From Ideonella alba (GTDB lineage Bacteria > Pseudomonadota > Gammaproteobacteria > Burkholderiales > Burkholderiaceae_C): a stretch of DNA of 64,000 nucleotides. Location: NCBI RefSeq assembly GCF_018069875.1, contig NZ_JAGQDF010000003.1:1-64000 (forward strand). Direction: 5' to 3'. Positions 18,643-27,135 of the stretch are shown in pieces (the stretch's first letter is position 1; every line of letters starts with the position of its first letter). Position numbers and translations under genes: made by a program. The notes under the pieces were generated by a model. The model was not told where the DNA came from and did no database searches. It saw nothing but the letters and a program-made list of their open reading frames with translations.

Positions 18643-19662
18643 ATGCCACGTGTCCTGCTCACCGGTGCCACCGGCTACATCGCCTCCCACACCTGGCTCG
18701 CCCTGTGGTCCGCGGGCTTCGAGGTGGTGGGCCTGGATGACTTCTCGAACAGCTCGCCCGAGGTGCTGCGCCGCCTGGCCGAGCTGGGGGGCCGCGAGCC
18801 GGTCTTCGTGCAGGCCAGTGTCACCGACGCCGCCGCGCTGGACCGGGTGTTCGCCGAGCACGCGATCGATGCGGTGGTGCACTTCGCCGCCTTCAAGGCG
18901 GTGGGCGAGTCCGCCGCCGAGCCGCTGAAGTACTACGCCAACAACCTCGGCGGCCTGGTCACCACCTGCCAGGCCATGGGCCGCGCAGGCGTCAAGACCA
19001 TCGTCTTCAGCTCCAGCGCCACCGTCTACGGCACGCCACAGTTCCTGCCCTACACCGAGGCGCATCCGCTGGACGCAATGAACGTCTACGGCCGCACCAA
19101 GCTGATGGGCGAGCAGATCCTGCGCGACCTGGAAACCGCCGATCCCGCCTGGCACATCGCCTGGCTGCGCTACTTCAACCCGGTGGGTGCGCACGAGAGC
19201 GGGCGCATCGGTGAAGACCCGCGCGGCGTGCCCAACAACCTGATGCCCTATGTGCAGCAGGTGGCGGTGGGGCGGCGGGCCTTCCTGTCGGTGTTCGGTG
19301 GCGACTACGACACGCCGGACGGCACCGGCGTGCGCGACTACCTGCATGTGATGGACCTGGCCGAGGGCCATGTGGCGGCGCTGCGCTACCTGCTGGGGCA
19401 GCGCCAGTCGGTCACCGTCAACCTGGGCACCGGCGTGGGCTACAGCGTGCTTGATCTGGTGCGGGCCTTCGAGCGGGCGGCGGGCCGGCCCATCCCCTAC
19501 CAGATCGTGGACCGCCGACCCGGCGATCTGCCCAGCTACTACGCCGACGCCACCCGGGCGCGCGAGCTGCTGGGCTGGCAGGCCACGCGCAGCCTCGAGC
19601 AGATGTGCGCCGACGCCTGGCGCTGGCAGAGCGGCAACCCCGACGGCTACGCCGGCGCCTGA
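18643..19662 (+). CDS. galE: UDP-glucose 4-epimerase
   Basis: 339 residues, an extended short-chain dehydrogenase. It interconverts UDP-galactose and UDP-glucose and so regenerates the GalT co-substrate. The NAD-binding motif is GATGYIASH at 7-15. The catalytic Y149-x-x-x-K153 is in NVYGRTKLMG and matches the E. coli numbering exactly. The SSSATVYG motif supplies the catalytic serine region, and LRYFNPVGAH and GTGVRDYLHV are GalE hallmarks. It is the last enzyme gene of the gal operon; the regulator starts 32 bases later. Confidence 0.96.
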   Translation: MPRVLLTGATGYIASHTWLALWSAGFEVVGLDDFSNSSPEVLRRLAELGGREPVFVQASVTDAAALDRVFAEHAIDAVVHFAAFKAVGESAAEPLKYYANNLGGLVTTCQAMGRAGVKTIVFSSSATVYGTPQFLPYTEAHPLDAMNVYGRTKLMGEQILRDLETADPAWHIAWLRYFNPVGAHESGRIGEDPRGVPNNLMPYVQQVAVGRRAFLSVFGGDYDTPDGTGVRDYLHVMDLAEGHVAALRYLLGQRQSVTVNLGTGVGYSVLDLVRAFERAAGRPIPYQIVDRRPGDLPSYYADATRARELLGWQATRSLEQMCADAWRWQSGNPDGYAGA

Positions 19663-19694
19663 GAGAATCTCCGGGTCCGTCGCCGCAGCCCGTC

Positions 19695-20762
19695 ATGAGC
19701 CCCAACCGCCCTCCGTCACCCAGGTCGCGCCGCCCCACGATGACCGACGTGGCCAAGGCCGCAGGGGTCTCGCAGTCGACCGTCTCGATGGTGCTGAACA
19801 ACGCCAGCGGCGCGCGGCTGTCGGCCGAGACCCGCGCCCGCGTGCTGCAGGAGGCGATGGCGCTGGGCTACCGGCTGCCGCACCGCGACCCGTCCCTGCC
19901 CACGGGGCCGACCAAGCAGCAGCCGGTGATCGGCTACCTGGTCGACGAGATCTCGACCAGTCCGCACCCGGTGGTGAGCCTGGATGGCGCCCGGGACGCC
20001 GCCTGGGAGCAGGGCTGCGTGCTGCAGGTGGCCGTCACCCGCAGCAATCCCGAGCAGGAGAACGCCACCATTGCCGCGATGCTGAACCAGCCCGGTCTGG
20101 TCGGGGTGGTCTATTCGACGATCTTCACGCGTCCCGTCGAGGTGCCCGAGGCCCTGCTGGCCCGGCCCCTGGTGCTGCTGAACTGCCACGATGACCGGCG
20201 GCGTCTGCCGGCCGTGGTGCCCAGCGAAGTCGCCGGCGGCCACGCGGCCACCGAGTACCTGATCGCGCAGGGCCATACCCGGATTGCCTTCATCAATGGC
20301 GAGCCCTGGATGGAGGCCGCCCAGGACCGGTTGAAGGGCTACCGCCGCGCGCTGGCCACGGCCGACCTGCCCTTTGATCCGCAGCTGCTGCGCGAGGGCG
20401 ACTGGATGTCGGGCAGCGGCTACGAGCAGGCCCTGGCGCTGATGGCGCTGCCGCGCCCGCCCAGCGCCATCTTCTGCGCCAACGACCTGATGGCGCTGGG
20501 CGCGCTGGAGGCGCTCAAGCACCTGGGCCTGCGCGTGCCGGCCGATGTCTCGGTGATCGGCTACGACGATCAGGAGATCTCGCGCCACACCCACCCGCCG
20601 CTCACGACCCTGGTGCTGCCCAACGAGGAGATGGGCCGCACCGCGGTGGAGCTGCTGTTGTCGCTGGCGGCGGGCGAGCGCCTGCCGCGCGCGCTGACCA
20701 AGATCGCCGGGCCGGTGGTGGTGCGCGAGTCGGTGGCCGGGCCCGCCCGAACGGCGGGCTGA
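19695..20762 (+). CDS. LacI family regulator of the alpha-galactoside/galactose locus
   Basis: About 355 residues from ATG 19695. The N-terminal helix-turn-helix reads [21 protein letters not shown], followed by a periplasmic-binding-protein-like sensor domain ([10 protein letters not shown] to [15 protein letters not shown]). It most likely senses galactose or an alpha-galactoside and controls the operon in which it sits. Two features are unusual. The recognition helix has SMVLN where SRVLN is usual, and the hinge after LGYRLP reads HRDPSLPTG and lacks the common A-x-x-L-R segment that inserts into a CG-centred operator. This fits the AT-centred palindromes at 12914 and 13028. Confidence 0.88.
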   Translation: MSPNRPPSPRSRRPTMTDVAKAAGVSQSTVSMVLNNASGARLSAETRARVLQEAMALGYRLPHRDPSLPTGPTKQQPVIGYLVDEISTSPHPVVSLDGARDAAWEQGCVLQVAVTRSNPEQENATIAAMLNQPGLVGVVYSTIFTRPVEVPEALLARPLVLLNCHDDRRRLPAVVPSEVAGGHAATEYLIAQGHTRIAFINGEPWMEAAQDRLKGYRRALATADLPFDPQLLREGDWMSGSGYEQALALMALPRPPSAIFCANDLMALGALEALKHLGLRVPADVSVIGYDDQEISRHTHPPLTTLVLPNEEMGRTAVELLLSLAAGERLPRALTKIAGPVVVRESVAGPARTAG

Positions 20763-20813
20763 GTTCGGCGGGCTGACCGGCGGCGCGCCCAGTTGCGGCG
20801 CGGGCCCGGCCGC

Positions 20814-21518
20814 TCAGCTCAGCGAGCCCACCGAGATGATCGGCCCGGTGGGCGCGCCGGAGGGCGAGCCGCCTTCCGGCTCGACACTGACCGCGAAGGC
20901 GGCGGTGTTCTGCAGCAGGCTGTCGCGCAGCAGCCGCGTCGAGCGGTCGCTGGCCACCAGGCCCAGCGAGCGCGGCGCACCCTGGGCGGGCACCGCCCAC
21001 AGCTCCAGCGCGCGGCCAGCGTCCACACTCAGCGTGTCCAGCGGACGCAGCACCAGGCCGCGGCCATCGGCGCTGACGCTGGCGACGAACCGGGCCTGGG
21101 ACAGCTGGGCCGACGTGACACTGGCGTTGGCATTGGGCATCAGCACCACCAGCACCGGCGCCGTGGGCGGCGGCGGCACCGCCAGCGCCACCGCCAAGGC
21201 CAGTGCGGCCGTGCTGGCCAGGCCGGCGGCCACCCGCCAGGGCAGCAGCCGCTGCCACCAGGGCGCAGGCGCGGCGGCGGAGGGCGATGGCCCGAACAGC
21301 CGCGCCTCGATCGCCTGCCACACGCGTGCCGACGGTGTCACCGGCGCGATGCTGCCGGCCAGCGGCAGCAGCGTCTCCTGCCAGGCGGCCACCGCGCGGC
21401 GCAGCGTCGGGTGGGCCGGCAGCAGCGCATCGAAGCGGCGTCGTGCGGCGCCGCGCAGCGTGCCCAGCACGTACTCGCAGGCCAGGCGATCGGCCAGATG
21501 GGGGCGGGAGTAGTCCAT
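20814..21518 (-). CDS. RskA-type anti-sigma factor
   Basis: 234 residues. The N-terminal cytoplasmic part (1-85) is a zinc-free anti-sigma domain (LADRLACEYVLGTLRGAARRR, then WQAIEARLFG). One membrane helix follows at about 94-114 (WRVAAGLASTAALALAVALAV). The periplasmic part resembles the RskA C-terminal domain (LVVLMPNANASVTSAQL, then ALELWAVPAQGAPRSLGLV). It should hold the sigma factor encoded directly upstream at the inner membrane until a signal releases it. The start lies one base after the sigma stop codon, which keeps the two in balance. Confidence 0.9.
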   Translation of the reverse strand: MDYSRPHLADRLACEYVLGTLRGAARRRFDALLPAHPTLRRAVAAWQETLLPLAGSIAPVTPSARVWQAIEARLFGPSPSAAAPAPWWQRLLPWRVAAGLASTAALALAVALAVPPPPTAPVLVVLMPNANASVTSAQLSQARFVASVSADGRGLVLRPLDTLSVDAGRALELWAVPAQGAPRSLGLVASDRSTRLLRDSLLQNTAAFAVSVEPEGGSPSGAPTGPIISVGSLS

Positions 21519-21519
21519 C

Positions 21520-22143
21520 TCAGGCCCCCGTCGGCTCGATCGCGCCGCTGCGTTCCAGGCAGCTGCGCAGGGCCTGCAGGCCGCGCCGCAGCCAGCTCTT
21601 GACGGTGCCCAGCGGCTGGCCCAGGTGCTGGGCCAGCTCGGGGTGGGTCAGGCCGTCGTAGAAGGCCAGCGCCAGGCTCTGCTGCTGTTCGGCACGCAGG
21701 CCGCCCAGGCAGCCGCGCACCGCGCCGTCCTCCAGCGCGCGCGCCAGCAGGTCCTGCGGGCCGGGGTGGTCGCTGGGCAGGGTGTCGACCAGATCGTCGG
21801 GGTCGTCGTCCAGGCCCCGTGTGGTGACCCACACCGGCTCGGCCTGCCGGCGGCGCAGGCTGTCGATCGCGCGGTGGCGGGCGATGGCGGTCATCCAGGT
21901 CAGGGGCTGGGCGCGCTGGGCGTCGAAGCTGGCCGCCGCGCCCCAGATCTTGACGAAGACCTCCTGCAGCAGGTCTTCGGCCTGCGCACGGTCGCGGTTG
22001 ATGCGCAGGATCACGCCCAGCAGCCGGCCGCCGACCGCGTCGTACAGCTGGCGAAAGGCCGCGCGGTCGCCCAGCGCCACGCGCGACAGCCACAGGGCCA
22101 GCTGCGCTTGCGCGGGCGAGGCGGGATCGGACAGCTCAGCCAT
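21520..22143 (-). CDS. ECF sigma factor, SigK-like
   Basis: 207 residues, an extracytoplasmic-function sigma factor. Region 2 includes AEDLLQEVFVKIWGAAASF and PLTWMTAIARHRAIDSLRRR for -10 recognition. Region 4 includes LALAFYDGLTHPELAQHLG and GTVKSWLRRGLQALRSCL for -35 recognition. It has two domains and no sigma-1. Pairing with an RskA-like anti-sigma protein is typical of SigK-type (ECF19) systems. Two copies of GCATC-N17-CGTA face this gene from upstream, which suggests self-activation. The divergent DUF4331 gene carries a third copy and is the likely first target. Confidence 0.93.
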   Translation of the reverse strand: MAELSDPASPAQAQLALWLSRVALGDRAAFRQLYDAVGGRLLGVILRINRDRAQAEDLLQEVFVKIWGAAASFDAQRAQPLTWMTAIARHRAIDSLRRRQAEPVWVTTRGLDDDPDDLVDTLPSDHPGPQDLLARALEDGAVRGCLGGLRAEQQQSLALAFYDGLTHPELAQHLGQPLGTVKSWLRRGLQALRSCLERSGAIEPTGA

Positions 22144-22231
22144 GGTGGGTCACCCGTGCAGCAACAGAGTGGGCGGATTCTAGGAACGGCATGGGGGCTC
22201 CAGGCGGTGGGTGGGTCGGGTCCAGGGTCTC

Positions 22232-22257
22232 TACGCAGCGACAGCCGCCGCAGATGC
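22232..22257 (-). promoter_or_regulatory. Candidate ECF promoter P1 for the sigma/anti-sigma operon
   Basis: On the minus strand GCATC (22253-22257) and CGTA (22232-22235) are separated by 17 bases. The same pair with the same spacing occurs twice more in this 278-bp region. Transcription would start about 80 bases upstream of the sigma start codon. The -35 core resembles the CATC of known SigK-type promoters. Confidence 0.55.
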
Positions 22258-22275
22258 ACCTGTCACGCGCCCGCG

Positions 22276-22301
22276 TACGCAGCAGCCCTGCGCCTGGATG
22301 C
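22276..22301 (-). promoter_or_regulatory. Candidate ECF promoter P2 for the sigma/anti-sigma operon
   Basis: On the minus strand GCATC (22297-22301) and CGTA (22276-22279) are again 17 bases apart. The copy is preceded by T and continues as CA after the -35 core (TGCATCCA). It lies 44 bases upstream of P1. Confidence 0.55.
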
Positions 22302-22336
22302 ATGCCCGATGGCGTGGCAGGGGGATCTTCGTGCCC

Positions 22337-22362
22337 GCATCTGCGCCGATGACCGGCTCGTA
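22337..22362 (+). promoter_or_regulatory. Candidate ECF promoter for the DUF4331 gene
   Basis: On the plus strand GCATC (22337-22341) and CGTA (22359-22362) are 17 bases apart, the same arrangement as the two minus-strand copies facing the sigma gene. The DUF4331 start codon lies 58 bases downstream of the -10 element, giving a leader of about 50 bases. Confidence 0.55.
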
Positions 22363-22420
22363 CAGAGCGCAGACCCGGCCAGACCGCCGGGTCCCACCCA
22401 CCACCGATCGAGGAGCCACC

Positions 22421-23956
22421 ATGTCCACTTCCACCCTGCGCCTGGCGCCCCTGGTTGCTGCCGCCCTGTGCGCCCTGAGCGTGCCGGCCGGCGCATCCAG
22501 CCACCGCGAAGCACCCTTCATCACCACCGCGCCCAAGGTCGACGGCACCGACTTCTACCTGTTCACCAGCTACGAGCCGGGCCGCTCGGACTTCGTCACG
22601 CTGATCGCCAACTACCAGCCACTGCAGGACGCCTACGGCGGCCCGAACTACTTCTCGATGGATCCGAACGCGCTGTACGAGATCCACATCGACAACAACG
22701 GCGATGCCCAGGAAGACCTGAGCTTCCAGTTCCGCTTCAGCAACCAGCTGGCCGGCGGCAAGGGCATCGCCTTGCCGGTGGGCTCCAAGAGCGTGCCCAT
22801 CCCGCTGGTGCAGGCCGGCCCGGTGGCCAATGTGGCCGATACCAACCTCAACGTGGCGCAGACCTTCACCGTCACGCTGATGCAGGGGGACCGCCGCAAG
22901 GGCACGGCCTGGACGGTCACCAACGCCGACACCGGCGCCAGCGTCTTCGACAAGCCGGTCGACAACATCGGCACCAAGACGATTGCCGACTACCCGGCCT
23001 ACGCGGCCAAGCACCTCTACAACATCAACCTGCCGGGCTGCGCCACCCCGGGACGGATGTTCGTCGGCCAACGCGCCGAAGGCTTCGCGGTCAACCTGGG
23101 CGTGGTCTTCGACCTGGTGCATGCGCCGGCCGCCGTCATCACCGACCCGTCCTACCTGGGCGCCGTACCCAACCCGATCGCCAGCAGCAACGTCACCACG
23201 CTGGCGCTGGAGATTCCCAAGGCCTGCCTGACCCGCCCGGGTGAGCCGGTGATCGGTGGCTGGACCACCGCCAGCCTGCGCCAGAGCCGCCTGCTCGAGG
23301 CCGATCCCAAGAGCGGCCTGCAGCGCACCGAGCGCGTGCAGGGCGACTGGGTGCAGGTGTCGCGCCTGGGCATGCCCCTGGTCAACGAGGTGGTCATCGG
23401 CCTGCCCGACAAGAACCGCTTCAACGCCTCGGCGCCCGCGGCCGACGGCCAGTTCGCCACCTATGTGACCCATCCGACGCTGCCCAAGCTGCTGGAGATC
23501 GCGCTGGGCCTGCCCGGCATCGCGCCCAAGAACTACCCGCGCACCGACCTGAGCACCACCTTCCTGACCGGCATCGCGGGCGTCAACCGGCCGGCGAATG
23601 TGGTGCCGTCTGAAATGCTGCGCCTGAACACCGCGATCCCGCCGGTGCCCTTCGCGCAGCAGAACCGCCTGGGCATCGTCGGCAACCTGCTGGCCGGCGG
23701 CAACGATCTGGCCGGCTACCCCAACGGCCGCCGGCCCAAGGACGATGTGGTCGACATCTCGCTGGTGGCGATGATGGGCGGTCTGTGCATGGCCAATGGC
23801 ACGACCGACGCACTGGGCTTCGGCGCCAAGTGCAAGCCGTCGGCGGTGCCGCTGGGCGCCACCTCGTTCAAGCTGCATGACGCGGTGGACCAGGCGGTCA
23901 CGCCCTTCCTGCCGGGCTTCCCGTACCTGAACACGCCCACGCCCGGCGCGATGTGA
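22421..23956 (+). CDS. Secreted DUF4331 family protein
   Basis: 511 residues from ATG 22421, with GAGGAG at 22410-22415 as ribosome-binding site. A signal peptide (1-26, ending VPAGASS) is followed at once by the family hallmark SSHREAPFITTAPKVDGTDFYLF. Further family-like segments are YFSMDPNALYEIHIDNNGDAQEDLSFQFRF, here 30 residues of acidic, asparagine-rich sequence, and FLPGFPYLNTP near the end. Members of the family are extracytoplasmic and have no established function. The acidic DNNGD stretch could bind calcium or another cation; that is inference. It is divergent from the ECF sigma pair and shares its putative promoter motif. A TPR gene and a HupE-like gene follow. Confidence 0.9.
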   Translation: MSTSTLRLAPLVAAALCALSVPAGASSHREAPFITTAPKVDGTDFYLFTSYEPGRSDFVTLIANYQPLQDAYGGPNYFSMDPNALYEIHIDNNGDAQEDLSFQFRFSNQLAGGKGIALPVGSKSVPIPLVQAGPVANVADTNLNVAQTFTVTLMQGDRRKGTAWTVTNADTGASVFDKPVDNIGTKTIADYPAYAAKHLYNINLPGCATPGRMFVGQRAEGFAVNLGVVFDLVHAPAAVITDPSYLGAVPNPIASSNVTTLALEIPKACLTRPGEPVIGGWTTASLRQSRLLEADPKSGLQRTERVQGDWVQVSRLGMPLVNEVVIGLPDKNRFNASAPAADGQFATYVTHPTLPKLLEIALGLPGIAPKNYPRTDLSTTFLTGIAGVNRPANVVPSEMLRLNTAIPPVPFAQQNRLGIVGNLLAGGNDLAGYPNGRRPKDDVVDISLVAMMGGLCMANGTTDALGFGAKCKPSAVPLGATSFKLHDAVDQAVTPFLPGFPYLNTPTPGAM

Positions 23957-24060
23957 TCGACCGCTGACGCCGCTGGCCGCCCGACGCGGCGGCCAGCGCG
24001 TCCCCGTGCGGCCGGGGCGCGATGCCACGGCCGCTCTCCCTGTCCTGACCCCCACCCACC

Positions 24061-25293
24061 ATGTCCGGACCTCTGTCACACCGCCTGATGGGCGCCGCGC
24101 TGGGCGTGCTGGCGGCGCTGTTCACCCCTGCCGCGCCGGCCGCGCCCAGGACCCCAGGCGACGACGCCGAGCTGCTGCAACAACTGCCCACCCGGCTGGG
24201 CGAGGCGCCGCCGCAGCGCGCACGCCTTCAGGCCCTGCGCGCCGACCCCACCCGGCTGCCGCTGGCGCTGGCACTGGCCCGCGAGGCGCTGGAGCGCGCC
24301 CGCACCCGCGGCGACCCCAGCGAGCTGGGCCCGGCCCAGGCCGCGCTGGCGCCCTGGTGGGGGCTGGCCGCGCCGCCCCCGCCGGTGCGGCTGCTGCGGG
24401 CCACACTGCGCCAGAACCAGCACGACTTCAGCGCCGCGCTGGCGGATCTGGATGCGCTGGCCGACGCGCCCGCGGGCGCCACGCCACCGGTGCCGCTGGC
24501 CGTGCGTGCCCAGGCCGAGTGGACCCGCGCCACGCTGCACCAGGTGCTGGGGAACTGGGCGCAGGCGCGCACCGGCTGCGAGCGCCTGGCCGCCGGGGTT
24601 GACCAGGCCCTGGGCCCCGCCACGGCCTGGACCGGCCAGGTCTGCCTGGCCGAACTCGACAGCCTGCAGGGGCGCGATCCGCAGGCTGCCCAGCGCACCC
24701 TGGCGTCGATCGCGCGGCGCGCGGCGGGCAGCGGGCTGGACACCGCCTGGCTGGCACTGGTCCGCGCCGAGCTGGCCGCCCGCCTGGGTTCGGCCGAGGC
24801 CGGCCCATTGTTCCGCGAGGCCACCGCCGGCTCGCCCGGCGTCTACGCCCTGGCGGCCCATGCCGACTGGCTGCTGGACCAGCGCCGCGAGCGCGAGGTG
24901 CTGCGCCTGCTGGCCGACCGCGCTGAGGCCGATGCGCTGCTGCTGCGCCTGGCGCTGGCGCAGCAGCGGCTGGGCGACCCCGCCGCGGCGGCCAGCATCG
25001 CGCAGCTCCAGGCCCGCTTCGATGCGGCCCGGCTGCGCCAGGACAACAGCCACGCCCGCGAGCTGTCGCGCTTCGAGCTGGAACTGCGCGGCCGCGCTTC
25101 AGTGGCGCTGGAACTGGCGCTGGGCCAGTGGCAGCTGCAGAAGGAGCCCGCCGACGCGCTGGCCGTGCTGCGCGCCGCGCAGGCGGCCGGCCGCCCCGAG
25201 GCCGCGGCCCCGGTGCGCGCCTGGGCGCGCGCCCAGGGGTTTGTCGATCGGCGCTGGCCGAGCGACCGGCCGCGTCCGGGGGTGGGTTCATGA
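24061..25293 (+). CDS. Secreted TPR/helical-repeat protein
   Basis: 410 residues. The N-terminus (MSGPLSHRLMGAALGVLAALFTPAAPAA) looks like a signal peptide. The remainder is made of alanine/leucine/arginine-rich helical repeats of TPR type, for example LALALAREALERARTRGDPSELG and later VYALAAHADWLLDQRREREVL. No catalytic motif is visible. It lies 104 bases after the DUF4331 gene and overlaps the following hupE-like gene (ATGA), so the last two are translationally coupled. The function is unknown. It probably serves as a periplasmic scaffold for the DUF4331 and HupE partners, which is inference. Confidence 0.75.
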   Translation: MSGPLSHRLMGAALGVLAALFTPAAPAAPRTPGDDAELLQQLPTRLGEAPPQRARLQALRADPTRLPLALALAREALERARTRGDPSELGPAQAALAPWWGLAAPPPPVRLLRATLRQNQHDFSAALADLDALADAPAGATPPVPLAVRAQAEWTRATLHQVLGNWAQARTGCERLAAGVDQALGPATAWTGQVCLAELDSLQGRDPQAAQRTLASIARRAAGSGLDTAWLALVRAELAARLGSAEAGPLFREATAGSPGVYALAAHADWLLDQRREREVLRLLADRAEADALLLRLALAQQRLGDPAAAASIAQLQARFDAARLRQDNSHARELSRFELELRGRASVALELALGQWQLQKEPADALAVLRAAQAAGRPEAAAPVRAWARAQGFVDRRWPSDRPRPGVGS

Positions 25294-26456
25294 GCGCGCT
25301 GGGCCGACCGTTGCGCCGGCTGGCGCTGGCCCTGTGGCTGGTGGCCTGTTCGGGGGTGGCGATGGCGCATGCGCCCAGCACCGCCTACCTGACACTCACG
25401 GTGGTGGGCGAGCAGGTGCAGCAACGCCTGGACGTGTCACTGCGCGACCTGGACCGCGAACTGGCGCTGGACGCAGACGACGATGGCCGCATCACCTGGA
25501 GTGAGCTGCGCCAGCGCCAGGCCGACCTCGACGCCTGGCTGCGGCCGGCGCTCGGCCTGGGCACGCCCGCCGGCGGCGACTGTGCGGCCGGCCCGCTCGC
25601 CCCGGTGCAGGTGGACGACCATGCCGACGGCACCCATGCCGTGCTGCGGCGCGACTGGCAGTGCCCCGCGGCGGCCGCTGCGCTGGTGCTGCAGTACCGC
25701 CTGTTCGCCCACAGCGACCCGGCGCACCGCGCCATCCTGCGCTGGGTGGGCGACCCGCCGGCCTCGGGCGCCGAGCCCATGCCGCTGGCCCCCGGCGATC
25801 AGCGGACCTGGACCCGGGCCGGTCAGCCCGCGGCGGGCGCGCCCGCCACGGCCGGCTGGGCGGCCTACATCGGCGAGGGCATCCACCACATCCTGATCGG
25901 CGCCGACCATCTGCTGTTCCTGTGGGTGCTGCTGCTGCCTTCGGTGCTGCGGGGTGGCGCGGCCGGCACCCCCGCACCGAATTGGCGACCGGTGCTGCTG
26001 GATGTGGCGCGCACCATCAGCGCCTTCACCGTGGCGCATTCGGTGACGCTGGCGGTGGCGATGCTGGGCGTGTTCAGCCCACCGACGCGCTGGGTCGAGT
26101 CGCTGATCGCGGCCAGCGTGGCGCTGACGGCGATCGACAACCTGCGGCCCTTCCTGCCGTCGCCGCGCTGGAAGATCAGCGCGCTGTTCGGCCTGGTGCA
26201 CGGCTTCGGTTTTGCCGGCGCGCTGAGTGACCTCGGGCTGGACCGGGCCGACCTGGCGCGCACCCTGGCGGGCTTCAACCTGGGTGTGGAGCTGGGCCAG
26301 CTGGGCGTGGTGGCGCTGTGGCTGCCGCTGGCCTGGTGGGGACACCGGCAGCCGGGCTACCGGCGCTGGGTGCTGGGCGGCGGCTCGGCGCTGGCCGGCG
26401 TGGTGGCCATGCTCTGGTGCACCGAGCGGCTGTTCGACCTGCAGCTGCTGGCCTGA
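25290..26456 (+). CDS. HupE/UreJ family membrane protein with extracytoplasmic N-terminal domain
   Basis: 388 residues from ATG 25290, overlapping the previous stop as ATGA. A signal peptide (ending SGVAMAHAPS) is followed by an extracytoplasmic domain to about residue 190. This domain contains DADDDGRITWSEL, a good EF-hand calcium loop, at about 65-77. The C-terminal half is the HupE/UreJ membrane domain with GEGIHHILIGADHLLFLWVLLL and GLVHGFGFAGALSDLGL, whose histidines suit metal passage. HupE/UreJ relatives move nickel or cobalt, but no urease or hydrogenase gene is nearby. The link with DUF4331 and the ECF pair suggests a metal or calcium-related envelope function. Confidence 0.82.
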   Translation: MSALGRPLRRLALALWLVACSGVAMAHAPSTAYLTLTVVGEQVQQRLDVSLRDLDRELALDADDDGRITWSELRQRQADLDAWLRPALGLGTPAGGDCAAGPLAPVQVDDHADGTHAVLRRDWQCPAAAAALVLQYRLFAHSDPAHRAILRWVGDPPASGAEPMPLAPGDQRTWTRAGQPAAGAPATAGWAAYIGEGIHHILIGADHLLFLWVLLLPSVLRGGAAGTPAPNWRPVLLDVARTISAFTVAHSVTLAVAMLGVFSPPTRWVESLIAASVALTAIDNLRPFLPSPRWKISALFGLVHGFGFAGALSDLGLDRADLARTLAGFNLGVELGQLGVVALWLPLAWWGHRQPGYRRWVLGGGSALAGVVAMLWCTERLFDLQLLA

Positions 26457-26495
26457 GGGTCTGGGCAGGCCAGCGGCGTGGCCGATACTGCGGCC

Positions 26496-27131
26496 ATGCC
26501 CGACACCCACACCCTGCTGCTCTTCATCGGGGCCGGCTGGCTGCTGAACCTGACGCCCGGCCCCGACGTGCTGTGCATCGTCAGCCATGCGCTGCGCGGC
26601 GGCCGTCGGGTCGGCGTGGCGGCAGCCCTGGGCGTGGTGGCCGGCTGCTTCGTCCATGTGCTGGGCGCGGCGCTGGGCCTGGGTGTGCTGCTGGCCGGCT
26701 CGGCACTGGCCTTCGGGGTGTTGAAGTGGGTGGGCGCGGCCTACCTGTTCTGGATGGGCGCCCGGGCGCTGCTGCAGCGCGGCGGCCAGCCGACGCCACT
26801 GGCCGCCTCCACCGCATCGACCGACCTGAGTGGCGCCTTCCGCCGCGGCTTCGCCACCAACGTGCTCAACCCCAAGGTGGTGATCTTCTTCCTGGCCTTC
26901 CTGCCGCAGTTCATCGCACCCGATGCCGCCCACAAGACGGCGGTGTTCCTGGCGCTGGGCGTGGTCTTCAACCTGGGCAGCCTGCCGGTGAACCTGGGCT
27001 GGGCCTGGGCCGCGGCCTGGATGGCGGGTCACCCCGCGGTGCAGCGCCGCCTGCACTGGCTGGACCGCGTGGCCGGCCTGCTCTTCATCGGCTTCGGTGT
27101 GAAGCTGCTGATGAGCGAGCGCACCGGCTGA
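26496..27131 (+). CDS. LysE/RhtB family amino acid exporter
   Basis: 211 residues from ATG 26496; a GTG at 26478 is also in frame but adds a poor N-terminus. About six membrane helices are expected. The family motif NLTPGPDVLCIVSHALRGG lies at about 16-34, followed by GAAYLFWMGARALL and GFATNVLNPKVVIFFLAFLPQF. Such proteins export amino acids or homoserine lactones from the cytoplasm. The substrate cannot be read from the sequence. It ends 4 bases in front of the convergent permease gene. Confidence 0.9.
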   Translation: MPDTHTLLLFIGAGWLLNLTPGPDVLCIVSHALRGGRRVGVAAALGVVAGCFVHVLGAALGLGVLLAGSALAFGVLKWVGAAYLFWMGARALLQRGGQPTPLAASTASTDLSGAFRRGFATNVLNPKVVIFFLAFLPQFIAPDAAHKTAVFLALGVVFNLGSLPVNLGWAWAAAWMAGHPAVQRRLHWLDRVAGLLFIGFGVKLLMSERTG

Positions 27132-27135
27132 TCGG

